From contig JAZRZG010000043.1 in the NCBI GenBank assembly GCA_045601305.1, positions 1 to 28,557 of the forward strand: a DNA stretch of 28,557 nt, in the 5' to 3' direction. This stretch comes from Equadaptatus sp045601305 (GTDB lineage: Bacteria > Synergistota > Synergistia > Synergistales > Synergistaceae). Shown piece after piece: positions 22,366 to 28,557 of the stretch. Under the pieces are notes generated by a model, which did not search any database, was not told the DNA's origin, and saw only the letters and a program-made list of their open reading frames with translations. A program made the position numbers and the translations under genes. Numbering within the stretch: position 1 is the first letter of the stretch; each line of letters starts with the position of its first letter.

Positions 22366-22500
22366 ATTTGGAGTGAAACATTACGCCCGCGCGTTACACT
22401 CCGGTTTCCGCAGGCATTCTGACTTTCCCTTAGGATTACAGTGGCGGGGCCGCTTCGGATTTTCACTGAATTCCCCCTTGGAAACCTCGATTATTCAACT
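22366..22500 (-). ncRNA. Cobalamin (B12) riboswitch
   Basis: The minus strand contains the B12 box AAGTCAGAATGCCTGC (22410-22425) and the conserved core AGCGGCCCCGCCACTGTAAT (about 22436-22455), preceded by a GGGGGAATTCAGTGAAAATC block. These match the cobalamin riboswitch aptamer closely and in the right order. A TATAAT at 22507-22512 gives a transcript start just before the aptamer, though its -35 region is poor. The element lies directly upstream of the BtuD/BtuC-type genes and should repress them when corrinoid is abundant. Exact ends are approximate. Confidence 0.95.
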
Positions 22501-22566
22501 TTGAAAATTATAGCATATATTCAGCGCTTGGCGCTTAACACATTTTTTTACAGCCCATACCTGCTG

Positions 22567-22624
22567 CGCGCCGCACTTTCCGCACTTAGACAACATAACT
22601 AACAACTAACGAGAGAGCGGCGCG
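22567..22624. repeat. GC-rich inverted repeat in the gap after the FAH gene
   Basis: CGCGCCGC (22567-22574) and GCGGCGCG (22617-22624) are exact complements around a 42-base AT-richer loop that includes AACTAAC twice. The direct repeat CGTACGG follows at about 22627 and 22651. It may be the transcript end of the mrp-FAH operon, but there is no T-run, so the role is unclear. The rest of 22514-22662 shows no gene. Confidence 0.4.
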
Positions 22625-22662
22625 AACGTACGGAAAAGCCCAAAAATGAGCGTACGGCTGAA

Positions 22663-23454
22663 CTAATCCCCGATTCCGCAGATGTTTCTCAGTGTGCCTA
22701 TTCCCTCAATTTCGATTTCAACAACGTCGCCCGGTTTCAATGCTCCGACTCCGCGAGGTGTGCCTGTCGCGATAACATCTCCTGCTTCAAGCGTCGCAAA
22801 ACGGCTGATGTGTGAGATAATCTGCGCTGCGCTGAAAATCATCTGCCCAAGCACAGCTTCCTGAACAACCCTGCCGTTCAGACGTGTCTGAATTTTCGTT
22901 TCGGCAGGCATTTCCCTTGTCACAAGAAGCACTGGTCCGAACGGCGCAAAAGTGTCAAACGATTTTGCTCTTGTCCACTGATTGTCAGATTTTTGAAGTT
23001 CGCGCGCCGTAACGTCATTCATAATCGAATAACCAAGCACATAATCAAGCGCTTCTTCAACAGGAATATTTTTGCCCTTCCTGCCGATGACAACAGCAAG
23101 CTCGCCTTCATAGTCAATTCTTCCCGCCCATGAAGGAATACGGATAAAATCAGAAGGACCGCAAAGCGCGTTCATCGTTTTTGTGAAAATAACAGGCTCT
23201 GCCGGCGCTTCAAAACTCATATCCCTGAACTCGTCAAGATGGTCTTTGTAATTAAGACCGACAGCCCAAATCTTCTTCGGAGTAAACGGCGCAAGAAACT
23301 TCACCCTGTCAACGGGAAAGCTGATTCTTACGTCACTCATTCCCGCAAACGGATCACCCTCGACAATATCCACGGAATTATCGCGGATTTTGCCGGCATA
23401 ATTATGCCCGTCAACCCAGAATCTGCAAAACTTTACATTCTCTTCCTGTTTCAT
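22663..23454 (-). CDS. Fumarylacetoacetate hydrolase (FAH) family protein
   Basis: The 263-residue protein has the FAH fold: WAVGLNYKDHLDE (63-75), the metal-binding RIDYEGELAVVIGRKG (Glu116, Glu118), YSIMNDVTARELQ (Asp147), SFDTFAPFGPV and the late TGTPRGVG loop. It most resembles HpcE/YcgM-like enzymes acting on acylpyruvates or 2-hydroxyhepta-2,4-dienedioate, or oxaloacetate tautomerases. The exact substrate cannot be read. The ATG at 23454 has GGAG about 10 bases upstream and starts one base after the stop codon of mrp, so the genes form an operon. Confidence 0.88.
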   Translation of the reverse strand: MKQEENVKFCRFWVDGHNYAGKIRDNSVDIVEGDPFAGMSDVRISFPVDRVKFLAPFTPKKIWAVGLNYKDHLDEFRDMSFEAPAEPVIFTKTMNALCGPSDFIRIPSWAGRIDYEGELAVVIGRKGKNIPVEEALDYVLGYSIMNDVTARELQKSDNQWTRAKSFDTFAPFGPVLLVTREMPAETKIQTRLNGRVVQEAVLGQMIFSAAQIISHISRFATLEAGDVIATGTPRGVGALKPGDVVEIEIEGIGTLRNICGIGD

Positions 23455-23455
23455 C

Positions 23456-24277
23456 TTACATCTTCTCCAAAACTTCAACAGCCCTGCTCAGATGTCCGCC
23501 GTTGTACTTTTCAATATCACCGGCGTCACAAAGCTGCGCGATACGCGTGTCAACAGGGATTCTGCCAAGCAGTTCAAAGCCGTGCTTCGCGGCAGTTTCT
23601 TCAACCCTGCTGTCGCCGAAAATGCTGATTTTTCTGCCGCAGCCGGGACATTCTACGTAACTCATATTCTCGACAATGCCGAGAACAGGAATCTTCATAA
23701 GCTCAGCCATACGGACTGCCTTTTCTACAATCAGGGAAACCAAATCCTGCGGTGAGGAAACTATTATAATTCCGTCAACAGGAAGCGACTGGAAAACAGT
23801 GAGCGGCACATCGCCCGTTCCCGGCGGCATATCCACAAACATATAGTCAACGCCTGTCCAGATAACCTCTCCCCAGAACTGCTTTACCACCTCGGCGATC
23901 GCAGGTCCCCTCCACACAACAGGCGCTGCGGGATCTTCCATGACAAGATTTATTGACATGAGCTGAATACCGCTGCGCGAGACAACGGGGAGAATGCCCT
24001 CGCCGTTTGAAGACGCGCGCTCGGCAATGCCAAACATTTTGGGAATTGAAGGTCCCGTGATGTCCGCGTCAAGAATTGCACATTCGCTTCCTCTGCGCTG
24101 CAGTTCGGAAGCAAGCAGAGAAGTCACGAGAGACTTGCCGACACCGCCCTTGCCGCTGACAATGCCGATAACCCTGCCCACAGTGCTCAAACCATGAGCA
24201 GGAACTCTGAAATCAAAATCTTCCTTTCTCTCGCCGCAGTTTTCCAAGCAACTTGAGCAGTCATGCGTGCAACCCAT
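23456..24277 (-). CDS. mrp: Mrp/NBP35-type P-loop ATPase, iron-sulfur cluster carrier
   Basis: The 273-residue protein has the deviant Walker A GKGGVGKS (42-49), DADITGPSIPKMFG (switch I type), DMPPGTGD and SPQDLVSLIVEKAVRMA, all typical of the Mrp/ApbC/NBP35 family. The pair CPGCG near residue 210 is the CxxC that binds a shared [4Fe-4S] cluster at the dimer interface. The N-terminus (MGCTHDCSSCLENCG) adds four cysteines at 3, 7, 10 and 14, recalling the N-terminal cluster of Nbp35. It delivers Fe-S clusters to apo-proteins in the cytoplasm. The ATG at 24277 follows GGGGTGA. It precedes and nearly overlaps the FAH gene. Confidence 0.92.
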   Translation of the reverse strand: MGCTHDCSSCLENCGERKEDFDFRVPAHGLSTVGRVIGIVSGKGGVGKSLVTSLLASELQRRGSECAILDADITGPSIPKMFGIAERASSNGEGILPVVSRSGIQLMSINLVMEDPAAPVVWRGPAIAEVVKQFWGEVIWTGVDYMFVDMPPGTGDVPLTVFQSLPVDGIIIVSSPQDLVSLIVEKAVRMAELMKIPVLGIVENMSYVECPGCGRKISIFGDSRVEETAAKHGFELLGRIPVDTRIAQLCDAGDIEKYNGGHLSRAVEVLEKM

Positions 24278-24297
24278 AACCAATCACCCCGTTAAAT

Positions 24298-24326
24298 TTT
24301 ATATCGCCGCACATATTCTACAACAA
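24298..24326 (-). promoter_or_regulatory. Promoter of the mrp-FAH operon
   Basis: TTGTTG (24321-24326) and TATAAA (24298-24303) on the minus strand are spaced by 17 bases, about 20 bases before the start codon. Confidence 0.5.
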
Positions 24327-24365
24327 ATATCGCGTATTTTCTTCCAAAACGACAGAAACGCAAGA

Positions 24366-24389
24366 AAAAGCTCCGAAAACCGGAGCTTT
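24366..24389 (-). terminator. Rho-independent terminator after the coiled-coil ORF
   Basis: On the minus strand AAAGCTCCG pairs with CGGAGCTTT around a short GTTTT loop and is followed by TTC. It lies 24 bases past the stop codon of the small ORF at 24414-24545, which supports that ORF being, or having been, a gene. Confidence 0.8.
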
Positions 24390-24413
24390 AAGCCGCATAT
24401 TTACCGCCGGCAA

Positions 24414-24545
24414 CTACTTTTTAAGCAGTTTATTCAGCATTTCCTTGATTTCAGCGTTTTCCTTCTCAAGAGCCTCTATTTTCTTGTTTTCTTTCTCCTG
24501 TGTTCTTTTCCTCGCCTTTCTGTCCCATGGAACACGGAGGAGCAC
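24414..24545 (-). CDS. Short coiled-coil ORF, possibly the 3' remnant of a larger gene
   Basis: The frame encodes MLLRVPWDRKARKRTQEKEN then KKIEALEKENAEIKEMLNKLLKK if GTG at 24545 is the start (43 residues). The second half is a clear heptad pattern of a coiled coil. There is no ribosome binding site before the GTG, and an in-frame TGA lies one codon further upstream. It could be a small protein or the surviving C-terminus of a decayed gene. A terminator sits just downstream. I do not recognise the family. Confidence 0.35.
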   Translation of the reverse strand: MLLRVPWDRKARKRTQEKENKKIEALEKENAEIKEMLNKLLKK

Positions 24546-24595
24546 GTTTCAGGCCACACGCGGGTAAAATTTTGTACAGAAAGGCGGGGAAAAGC

Positions 24596-24664
24596 GGCTC
24601 AGCGCGCCGTACCGTCAGCTTCCGGCTGACAGCTGAGCCAAGGGCTGTGCCCGCGGCGAGCCCT
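24596..24664. repeat. Structured GC-rich element with nested stem-loops
   Basis: GGCTCAGC (24596-24603) pairs with GCTGAGCC (24632-24639), and inside it GTCAGC (24614-24619) pairs with GCTGAC (24625-24630) around TTCCG. A second stem, AGGGCT (24641-24646) with AGCCCT (24659-24664), follows directly. The element lies in the 154-base gap between the DUF4177-like gene and the coiled-coil ORF. It has no T-run, so it is not an ordinary terminator. It could be a structured RNA or a dispersed palindromic (REP-like) element. Confidence 0.45.
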
Positions 24665-24699
24665 CACACGCCGCAGGCACGTTTTGTTTATACTGCCCT

Positions 24700-25140
24700 T
24701 TATTTCTTCGGAGTTTCAGGCTGCGCCTGAGGCGCAGGCGCAGCCTGCGGTGCCGGTTTCGGCGCGGGCGCCTGCTGTCTCATCTGCGGCGCGGGCTGTG
24801 CCTGTTTCGGAAGTTTTTTGCCGAATATGCCAAAGAGCGGCGCTTTGCGGCGCACTATAAACTCATAGTTCCAAACGCCTCTCGCGTCTGCTGCCCAGCG
24901 GGCGTTTATGATTTCCCAGCCGCCCTGCTTCACTTCGTTCAGGGTAACTACCGCGTTTTCGGAGAACATAACGGCATAGTCATATTTCCTGCAGCAGTTT
25001 CCAAGCAGACAGGCAAGCAGAAGCGCTGCCGCGATTATCAGCAATATCGCTTTTACTTTGTTTTTTTTGCAGCACTTCTTTACCTCCGCGAATTTCGTTT
25101 CCTGTGTTTCCTGCATTGTTTCCTTATTCATTTCTTCCAT
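24700..25140 (-). CDS. Small membrane protein with DUF4177-like core and Pro/Gln/Ala tail (paralogue 2)
   Basis: The 146-residue protein has a charged N-terminal extension (residues 1-29), then a membrane segment (about 30-49, VKAILLIIAAALLLACLLG). The core reads CRKYDYAVMFSENAVVTL and WEIINARWAADARGVWNYEF, followed by a Pro/Gln/Ala tail of about 45 residues. The core is nearly the same as in the gene at 16325-16738, while the N-terminus and tail differ. GGAGG lies 8 bases before the ATG. It is probably monocistronic; the upstream gap is filled with repeat arrays. Function unknown. Confidence 0.72.
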   Translation of the reverse strand: MEEMNKETMQETQETKFAEVKKCCKKNKVKAILLIIAAALLLACLLGNCCRKYDYAVMFSENAVVTLNEVKQGGWEIINARWAADARGVWNYEFIVRRKAPLFGIFGKKLPKQAQPAPQMRQQAPAPKPAPQAAPAPQAQPETPKK

Positions 25141-25509
25141 TTTTGTTTCCTCCGTTTATAAGAATTTTGAATTTTTGAATCCTGAATTACTCACTTCGCG
25201 CGTTTGGCGCTTCGCGCCGCTGTTGGCTGATGGCTGACAGCGTTAAAAACAAATTACCAAGTACCAATTACTAATTACCAATTGTGGTGTCCGCTGAAGC
25301 GGACGTTATTGCTCGCTGCGCTCGCGCTGTCGGCTGATGGCTGTCAGCCGGTTTTTCGCTGTCTGCTGTCAGCTGTCTGCTGTCGGCTTTAAATGTTTTT
25401 CGCTGTCTGCTGTCAGCTGTCTGCTGTCAGCCGGTTTTTTGCTTTTCATTCTTAATTATTCATTTTTCATTCTTAATTGCCTTTTTTCACTTTGCATTAT
25501 TTACTGCTT
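25141..25509. repeat. 369-bp intergenic region packed with heptamer arrays of three classes
   Basis: No gene is visible. Class A (CAAATTA, CCAAGTA, CCAATTA, CTAATTA, CCAATTG) runs at 25250-25284. Class B (GCTGTCT/GCTGTCA alternating, four units each) runs at 25358-25385 and 25402-25429, within two identical 33-bp direct repeats (25352-25384 and 25396-25428). Class C (ATTCTTA, ATTATTC, ATTTTTC, ATTCTTA) runs at 25448-25475. GTCCGCTGAAGCGGAC forms a small hairpin near 25289. It lies between the bactofilin gene end and the promoter region of the DUF4177-like gene. Confidence 0.85.
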
Positions 25510-26064
25510 TTACACGCTCATCATTTCCACGTTGCCGCCGACTTTGGCGCCGGCTGCCATTGTCATGTTGCCGGTTTTTATGTCGCCTTTTATTTCCGCC
25601 GTCGCTTTCAGATTCGTCTGTTTTTCAACGTACAGATTGCCTGCTATTTTTCCCGACACGTCTGCTTCCATTGCGTATACGTCGCCTGTCACGGAGCTTC
25701 CCTCTGATATTGTCAGTTTGCCGCTTACGTGAAGTTCTCCCGACAGAGTACAGCGGAGCAGTTCAAGCGTCTCGGCAGATACGTTGCCGGTCATTGCGGA
25801 GCGCAGCACCACGCGACCCTGCGCTTTTATGTCGCCCGTGAAGCTGCCGAACACGTCAACGTTGCCGTTGCTGTCCAGCGTGCCTTCAAAACTTGTGCCT
25901 ACCGCAAGCACCGTGTCGCCGCGTTCCGGCACCGGCGTTGCCCGTTCAAGAGACACCGCCTCGGCTGCCGCTTTTTCCTGAAGTTCTTTGCGTTCCGCAG
26001 TTTCCTGCTCGTCAAGTTCTTCCTCCGTACCGAACAGATCTAAAAACATTTTCTTCTTTGCCAT
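25510..26064 (-). CDS. Bactofilin (polymer-forming cytoskeletal protein)
   Basis: The 184-residue protein has a short N-terminal tail with a basic/hydrophobic start (MAKKKMFLDLFG) and a Glu/Ala-rich linker. The bactofilin right-handed beta-helix follows (about residues 53-182), seen as a run of short valine/glycine repeats such as GNVDVFGSFTGDIKAQGRVV. Bactofilins assemble nucleotide-free filaments and recruit cell-wall enzymes or set cell shape. The ATG at 26064 follows GAGGTGA, and the GTG at 26073 is not needed. It sits between repeat arrays on both sides and the autotransporter gene upstream. The N-terminal segment may act as a membrane-targeting sequence, as in other bactofilins. Confidence 0.88.
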   Translation of the reverse strand: MAKKKMFLDLFGTEEELDEQETAERKELQEKAAAEAVSLERATPVPERGDTVLAVGTSFEGTLDSNGNVDVFGSFTGDIKAQGRVVLRSAMTGNVSAETLELLRCTLSGELHVSGKLTISEGSSVTGDVYAMEADVSGKIAGNLYVEKQTNLKATAEIKGDIKTGNMTMAAGAKVGGNVEMMSV

Positions 26065-26098
26065 ATATATCACCTCTCTTGCTGCAGGCTATAAAAAC

Positions 26099-26162
26099 CA
26101 ATGACCCAAAAAACCAATTACCATAAAGTACAATTACCATAAGAAACAATTACTATAAAATA
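26099..26162. repeat. 16-bp tandem array (four units) upstream of the bactofilin gene
   Basis: Units start at 26099, 26115, 26131 and 26147, for example CAATTACCATAAAGTA, CAATTACCATAAGAAA and CAATTACTATAAAATA. The first unit has diverged. The array holds TATA-like boxes on the minus strand and lies 35-98 bases before the bactofilin start codon, so it could influence its promoter. Confidence 0.85.
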
Positions 26163-26262
26163 CAATGTAATGCATAATGCATAGTGCATAATGTATAATG
26201 CAAAATGAAATTCAAAAGATTTTTCTTTGCTTTTCATTCTTCATTTTGCACTTTGCATTTAA
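26163..26262. repeat. Heptamer arrays, class D (ATGCATA-type) in inverted arrangement after the autotransporter gene
   Basis: Seven units read CAATGTA, ATGCATA, ATGCATA, GTGCATA, ATGTATA, ATGCAAA, ATGAAAT (26163-26211). After 23 bases four complementary-type units follow: CATTCTT, CATTTTG, CACTTTG, CATTTAA (26235-26262). TGCAAAATGAA (26199-26209) and TTCATTTTGCA (26240-26250) are exact complements, so the transcript can fold into a hairpin 6 bases after the autotransporter stop codon. Confidence 0.85.
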
Positions 26263-26267
26263 CTGCC

Positions 26268-28557
26268 CTATTTTCCGAACTCATACCACGCGTTCAGGTT
26301 CGCGCCTATGCTGTCGCGTTTGCCTGCCGCGCCTGTCAGTCCAAGTTCCACTTTCCACGGGCTGCCCTTTTTGTCATACTTGATACCGACTTCCGCTATG
26401 CCGCTTCCGCCCTTGAAGTCAGGTTCAAGCAGACTGTATTCTCCCATTCTGCCTTTCGCGACTCCGTCAAATTCGTATTCGTAGGCAAGTCCGCCGAAGA
26501 ATTTTATGCCCTTGTCATTTTCTTTGCCGTTGTAACGGAAGCCAGCGCGCAGTCTGTAGCTGTTTATGGCGTCAAGGTCAAACTGCTCGTCTTTGATTGT
26601 CGGGCTGTCGCTGTTCTGTCTGTTCCAGAGGTATTTGACGTAGGTGTCTATGTTTGAGTTGTCTTTGAGCGACCATTTGTAGCCAAGCCCTGCGTGCGCT
26701 CCCATGTAGGCGTTGCTTGTGTCAAAGCGTGTGCTTTCGCCCGGGTTAAACGTTTCGCTGTTGTAGTCGCTGTTCATGTGTCCGGCTCTGAATGACGCTT
26801 CTCCGTGGAGCTGTCCTTTTGCCGTTTTCTTGCCTTCAACTTTCGCGAATACGCCGCCGCCGAAGTAGTTGATGTCGCCGTCCGCTCTTACGTTTCCGTC
26901 TTCAAATTCGTTTTCTGTCGTGTAGCGTCCGTTTCCGCCTTCAACGAATATTCCAAGCGTAATATTGTCTTTTACTTTCTTTGAGAGTCCGGCTGCGACG
27001 TTTGTGCTGTTGAGGTCAATATGGCTGCCTGTTTCATAGCGGCTGTGGCTTCCCTGTATTGCCGCAAAGGCTTCCCAGTCTTTTGTTTCAGCTTTCGCGT
27101 TTTCCATTACGGCTGAGGCTACAAGGTCGCTTGCGCTGTTTATTGCCGCTGAGCCTGCAAGTCTTGCTTCGCTGAAACTCTTTGTCTGGTCTGCAACGCT
27201 CTGGTCAAGGTAACCGAGCAGAAGGGCGCTGCCTTCACCGCTTTCAAGTCCTACGCTGTAAAGGTATTTCTTTACGCCCTCTCTTGTCTGTACCTCAGGC
27301 GCGCCCATGTAGTGTTCAGCCTTTGTTATGAGCGTCATTGTTTCGCCTTCGGCAAGTTTGTATTTCTCGTCTTTCTGTATAAGGTTTACAGTCGCGTTTG
27401 AGAGGTCAACAGGATTGTCAACGCTGAGGAAGATATAGCCGTTGCCTTTTTCTTCTCCGTCAAGACCAAAGTTGACGTTTCCTTTCGGCGTAAGTTTGCC
27501 GGATATGTTTGTTGTTCCGTTTACGTTGTAGTCGCCGTTAATCGTCACGTCTCCGGATATTTTGCTTCCACCTTTGGTGTCAAGCTCGCCCGTAACGTTT
27601 ATAACGCCTCCGTTGAGGGCTGCTTCGTCAAGCGTAAGTTTGCCGTTGACGTTTGCGGTGTCGGTTACGCTGACGGTTATGTTTTTGAGTTCGGATTCAC
27701 CGTTTTCGGTAAGCATTGTTACCGTTTCTGTCGTAGCGTCTTTGCCTTCGCCCTCAAGTCTTGCGTCGTTCAGCGCAAGGTCTCCCGCAACTGCTCCGTC
27801 TCCGCTGACGTGTACCGTTATGTCCGTAAGCGTCGCGTCTTCGTCTGCCGTGAGTGTGTCCGCGGTTACGGTCGTTTCGTCTATTCCGGCGCCGTTAAGC
27901 GGTGAACTGCCGTTTAATGCAAGTTCTCCGTTTATTTTGTTGTCTTTGCCTTCTCCTATGATGAGGGTGAGGTCTTTTACTGTAAGGTCTCCTGCGCCGT
28001 CAAGCGTTTTGGTTGTAATCGTTGTGTCGTCTTCGCCCTGTCCTTTGAGGATTGCGCCGTCTTCCGTTTCAATCGCGCCGTTTTCCCCGCTTATGCCTTT
28101 GTCAAATTCGTTTGTTCCTTCTTTGGCTATGACTGTTCCTTCGTTGACGATGTCCCAGTCTTCGTTGTCGTTGAAGATGACGTTGTCAAGGCTGACAATG
28201 CCGCCCTCTTTGTTTGTTACGGCAGGGGTGAAGTTCTGTACCGTTACGTCTTTGAGGATGAGTTCGTCACCCGCTGCTCCGCCCTGTGTCGTGTCGGCTA
28301 CGATTATTCCGCCTTTGCCGTTTCCGTCGAGTATGTCCGCCGCCGGGTCTCCGTTGCTTCCGACTATGGCGAATTTCCCGTCTCTTAACGTGTTGTCAAG
28401 GGCGCCGAGGTCTTCGGTCGTGGTTTCGTCCAGTCCGTCAACTTCGTACTGGTTTGTACCGCCTGCCGCGGGGCTTGTGTTGTTGACAAGGTCTTTGAGC
28501 GTGAGTTCCGTTTCGCTTTCTTTGAGTACGCTCATGTAACCGTAGTTCGGGTCGCCG
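26268..28557 (-). CDS. Autotransporter with C-terminal beta-barrel, 5' end outside the window
   Basis: The frame is open to the right edge (the first visible residues are GDPNYGYMSVLKESE), so signal peptide and N-terminus are missing. From the first Met, 755 residues are seen. The passenger (about 1-440) is Asp/Gly/Thr-rich and contains three repeats of about 40-50 residues (near 177-226, 227-273 and 274-310) with the pattern 'L-x-D/K-x-T-V... G-x-L-x-L-N', typical of a beta-helix. A linker helix follows (FSEARLAGSAAINSASDLV). The outer-membrane barrel is about 486-755, with alternating aromatic strands, ending NAWYEFGK. Type V secretion to the cell surface is expected; cargo function (adhesion or otherwise) is unknown. 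A long plus-strand frame lies opposite the passenger and is a compositional shadow. Confidence 0.88.
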   Translation of the reverse strand, partial: GDPNYGYMSVLKESETELTLKDLVNNTSPAAGGTNQYEVDGLDETTTEDLGALDNTLRDGKFAIVGSNGDPAADILDGNGKGGIIVADTTQGGAAGDELILKDVTVQNFTPAVTNKEGGIVSLDNVIFNDNEDWDIVNEGTVIAKEGTNEFDKGISGENGAIETEDGAILKGQGEDDTTITTKTLDGAGDLTVKDLTLIIGEGKDNKINGELALNGSSPLNGAGIDETTVTADTLTADEDATLTDITVHVSGDGAVAGDLALNDARLEGEGKDATTETVTMLTENGESELKNITVSVTDTANVNGKLTLDEAALNGGVINVTGELDTKGGSKISGDVTINGDYNVNGTTNISGKLTPKGNVNFGLDGEEKGNGYIFLSVDNPVDLSNATVNLIQKDEKYKLAEGETMTLITKAEHYMGAPEVQTREGVKKYLYSVGLESGEGSALLLGYLDQSVADQTKSFSEARLAGSAAINSASDLVASAVMENAKAETKDWEAFAAIQGSHSRYETGSHIDLNSTNVAAGLSKKVKDNITLGIFVEGGNGRYTTENEFEDGNVRADGDINYFGGGVFAKVEGKKTAKGQLHGEASFRAGHMNSDYNSETFNPGESTRFDTSNAYMGAHAGLGYKWSLKDNSNIDTYVKYLWNRQNSDSPTIKDEQFDLDAINSYRLRAGFRYNGKENDKGIKFFGGLAYEYEFDGVAKGRMGEYSLLEPDFKGGSGIAEVGIKYDKKGSPWKVELGLTGAAGKRDSIGANLNAWYEFGK

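Noticed and set aside
22514..22662. Possible tRNA or small RNA gene in the gap before the riboswitch promoter
   Set aside because: I see no cloverleaf, no TTC-loop motif and no promoter; only a GC-rich inverted repeat and two short direct repeats are present.
25250..25480. CRISPR-like array
   Set aside because: The units are 7 bp, contiguous and degenerate, with no unique spacers of 25-40 bp and no cas genes nearby.
27562..28539. Long plus-strand frame (325 codons) opposite the autotransporter passenger
   Set aside because: It is a Ser/Val/Pro-rich shadow caused by the biased codon use of the Thr/Asp/Gly-rich passenger; the minus-strand frame has the family features and runs into a typical barrel.

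Overview
The window is a chromosomal segment from a Gram-negative bacterium. The evidence for an outer membrane is an ExbB-ExbD-TonB set, an autotransporter with a C-terminal beta-barrel, and a periplasmic L,D-transpeptidase. The mix of amino-acid-centred enzymes (Asp/Glu racemase family, class IV aminotransferase, PepF oligoendopeptidase), a cysteine-rich HisRS of the kind seen in Firmicutes-like lineages, and tandem short chromate transporters would fit an amino-acid-fermenting anaerobe such as a member of Synergistota. That taxon is an inference, not a demonstration. Most genes lie on the minus strand with strong GGAGG-type ribosome binding sites. Base composition is moderate, but by eye the stretches near 1-2400 and 6290-7560 are more AT-rich.

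Layout. 1-2400 is an accessory island: the 5' end of an ORF6N-domain gene, a small unknown gene paired with an AbiEii-like nucleotidyltransferase, and an AbrB/PIN toxin-antitoxin pair. Two 74-bp direct repeats (one mismatch) bracket the nucleotidyltransferase module. 2400-6300 is metabolic: a class IV (D-amino-acid type) aminotransferase divergent from an Asp/Glu racemase homologue, a long class II aldolase homologue, and a UPF0173 metal-dependent hydrolase. 6500-7460 is a two-gene module: a membrane-anchored DUF4760-like protein and a YpsA/SLOG 'molybdenum carrier' protein. 7570-10730 is hisS-aspS. Then follow an L,D-transpeptidase, a MATE exporter, and a translationally coupled metallo-beta-lactamase/DUF3006 pair.

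14130-16310 is the only long plus-strand operon (AEC transporter and two half-size chromate transporters). 16325-20341 holds a small membrane protein, then exbB-exbD-tonB-pepF on the minus strand. 20557-22510 is a BtuC/BtuD-type operon under a clear cobalamin riboswitch with a terminator, so its substrate is very probably vitamin B12 or a corrinoid. The adjacent TonB system could energise the matching outer-membrane step. 22660-24330 is an Mrp-type Fe-S carrier ATPase followed by a fumarylacetoacetate-hydrolase family gene. 24400-28557 contains a coiled-coil ORF, a paralogue of the small membrane protein at 16.5 kb, a bactofilin, and an autotransporter that runs off the right edge.

The most distinctive non-gene feature is a set of intergenic arrays built from degenerate 7-bp units, at six or more places in at least four sequence classes, plus a 16-bp array before the bactofilin gene. 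They resemble the short tandemly repeated sequences (STRR) of cyanobacteria in form. The best candidates for undescribed biology are these arrays, the repeat-bounded nucleotidyltransferase module, the DUF4760-SLOG pair, and the paralogous membrane proteins with proline/glutamine/alanine tails.
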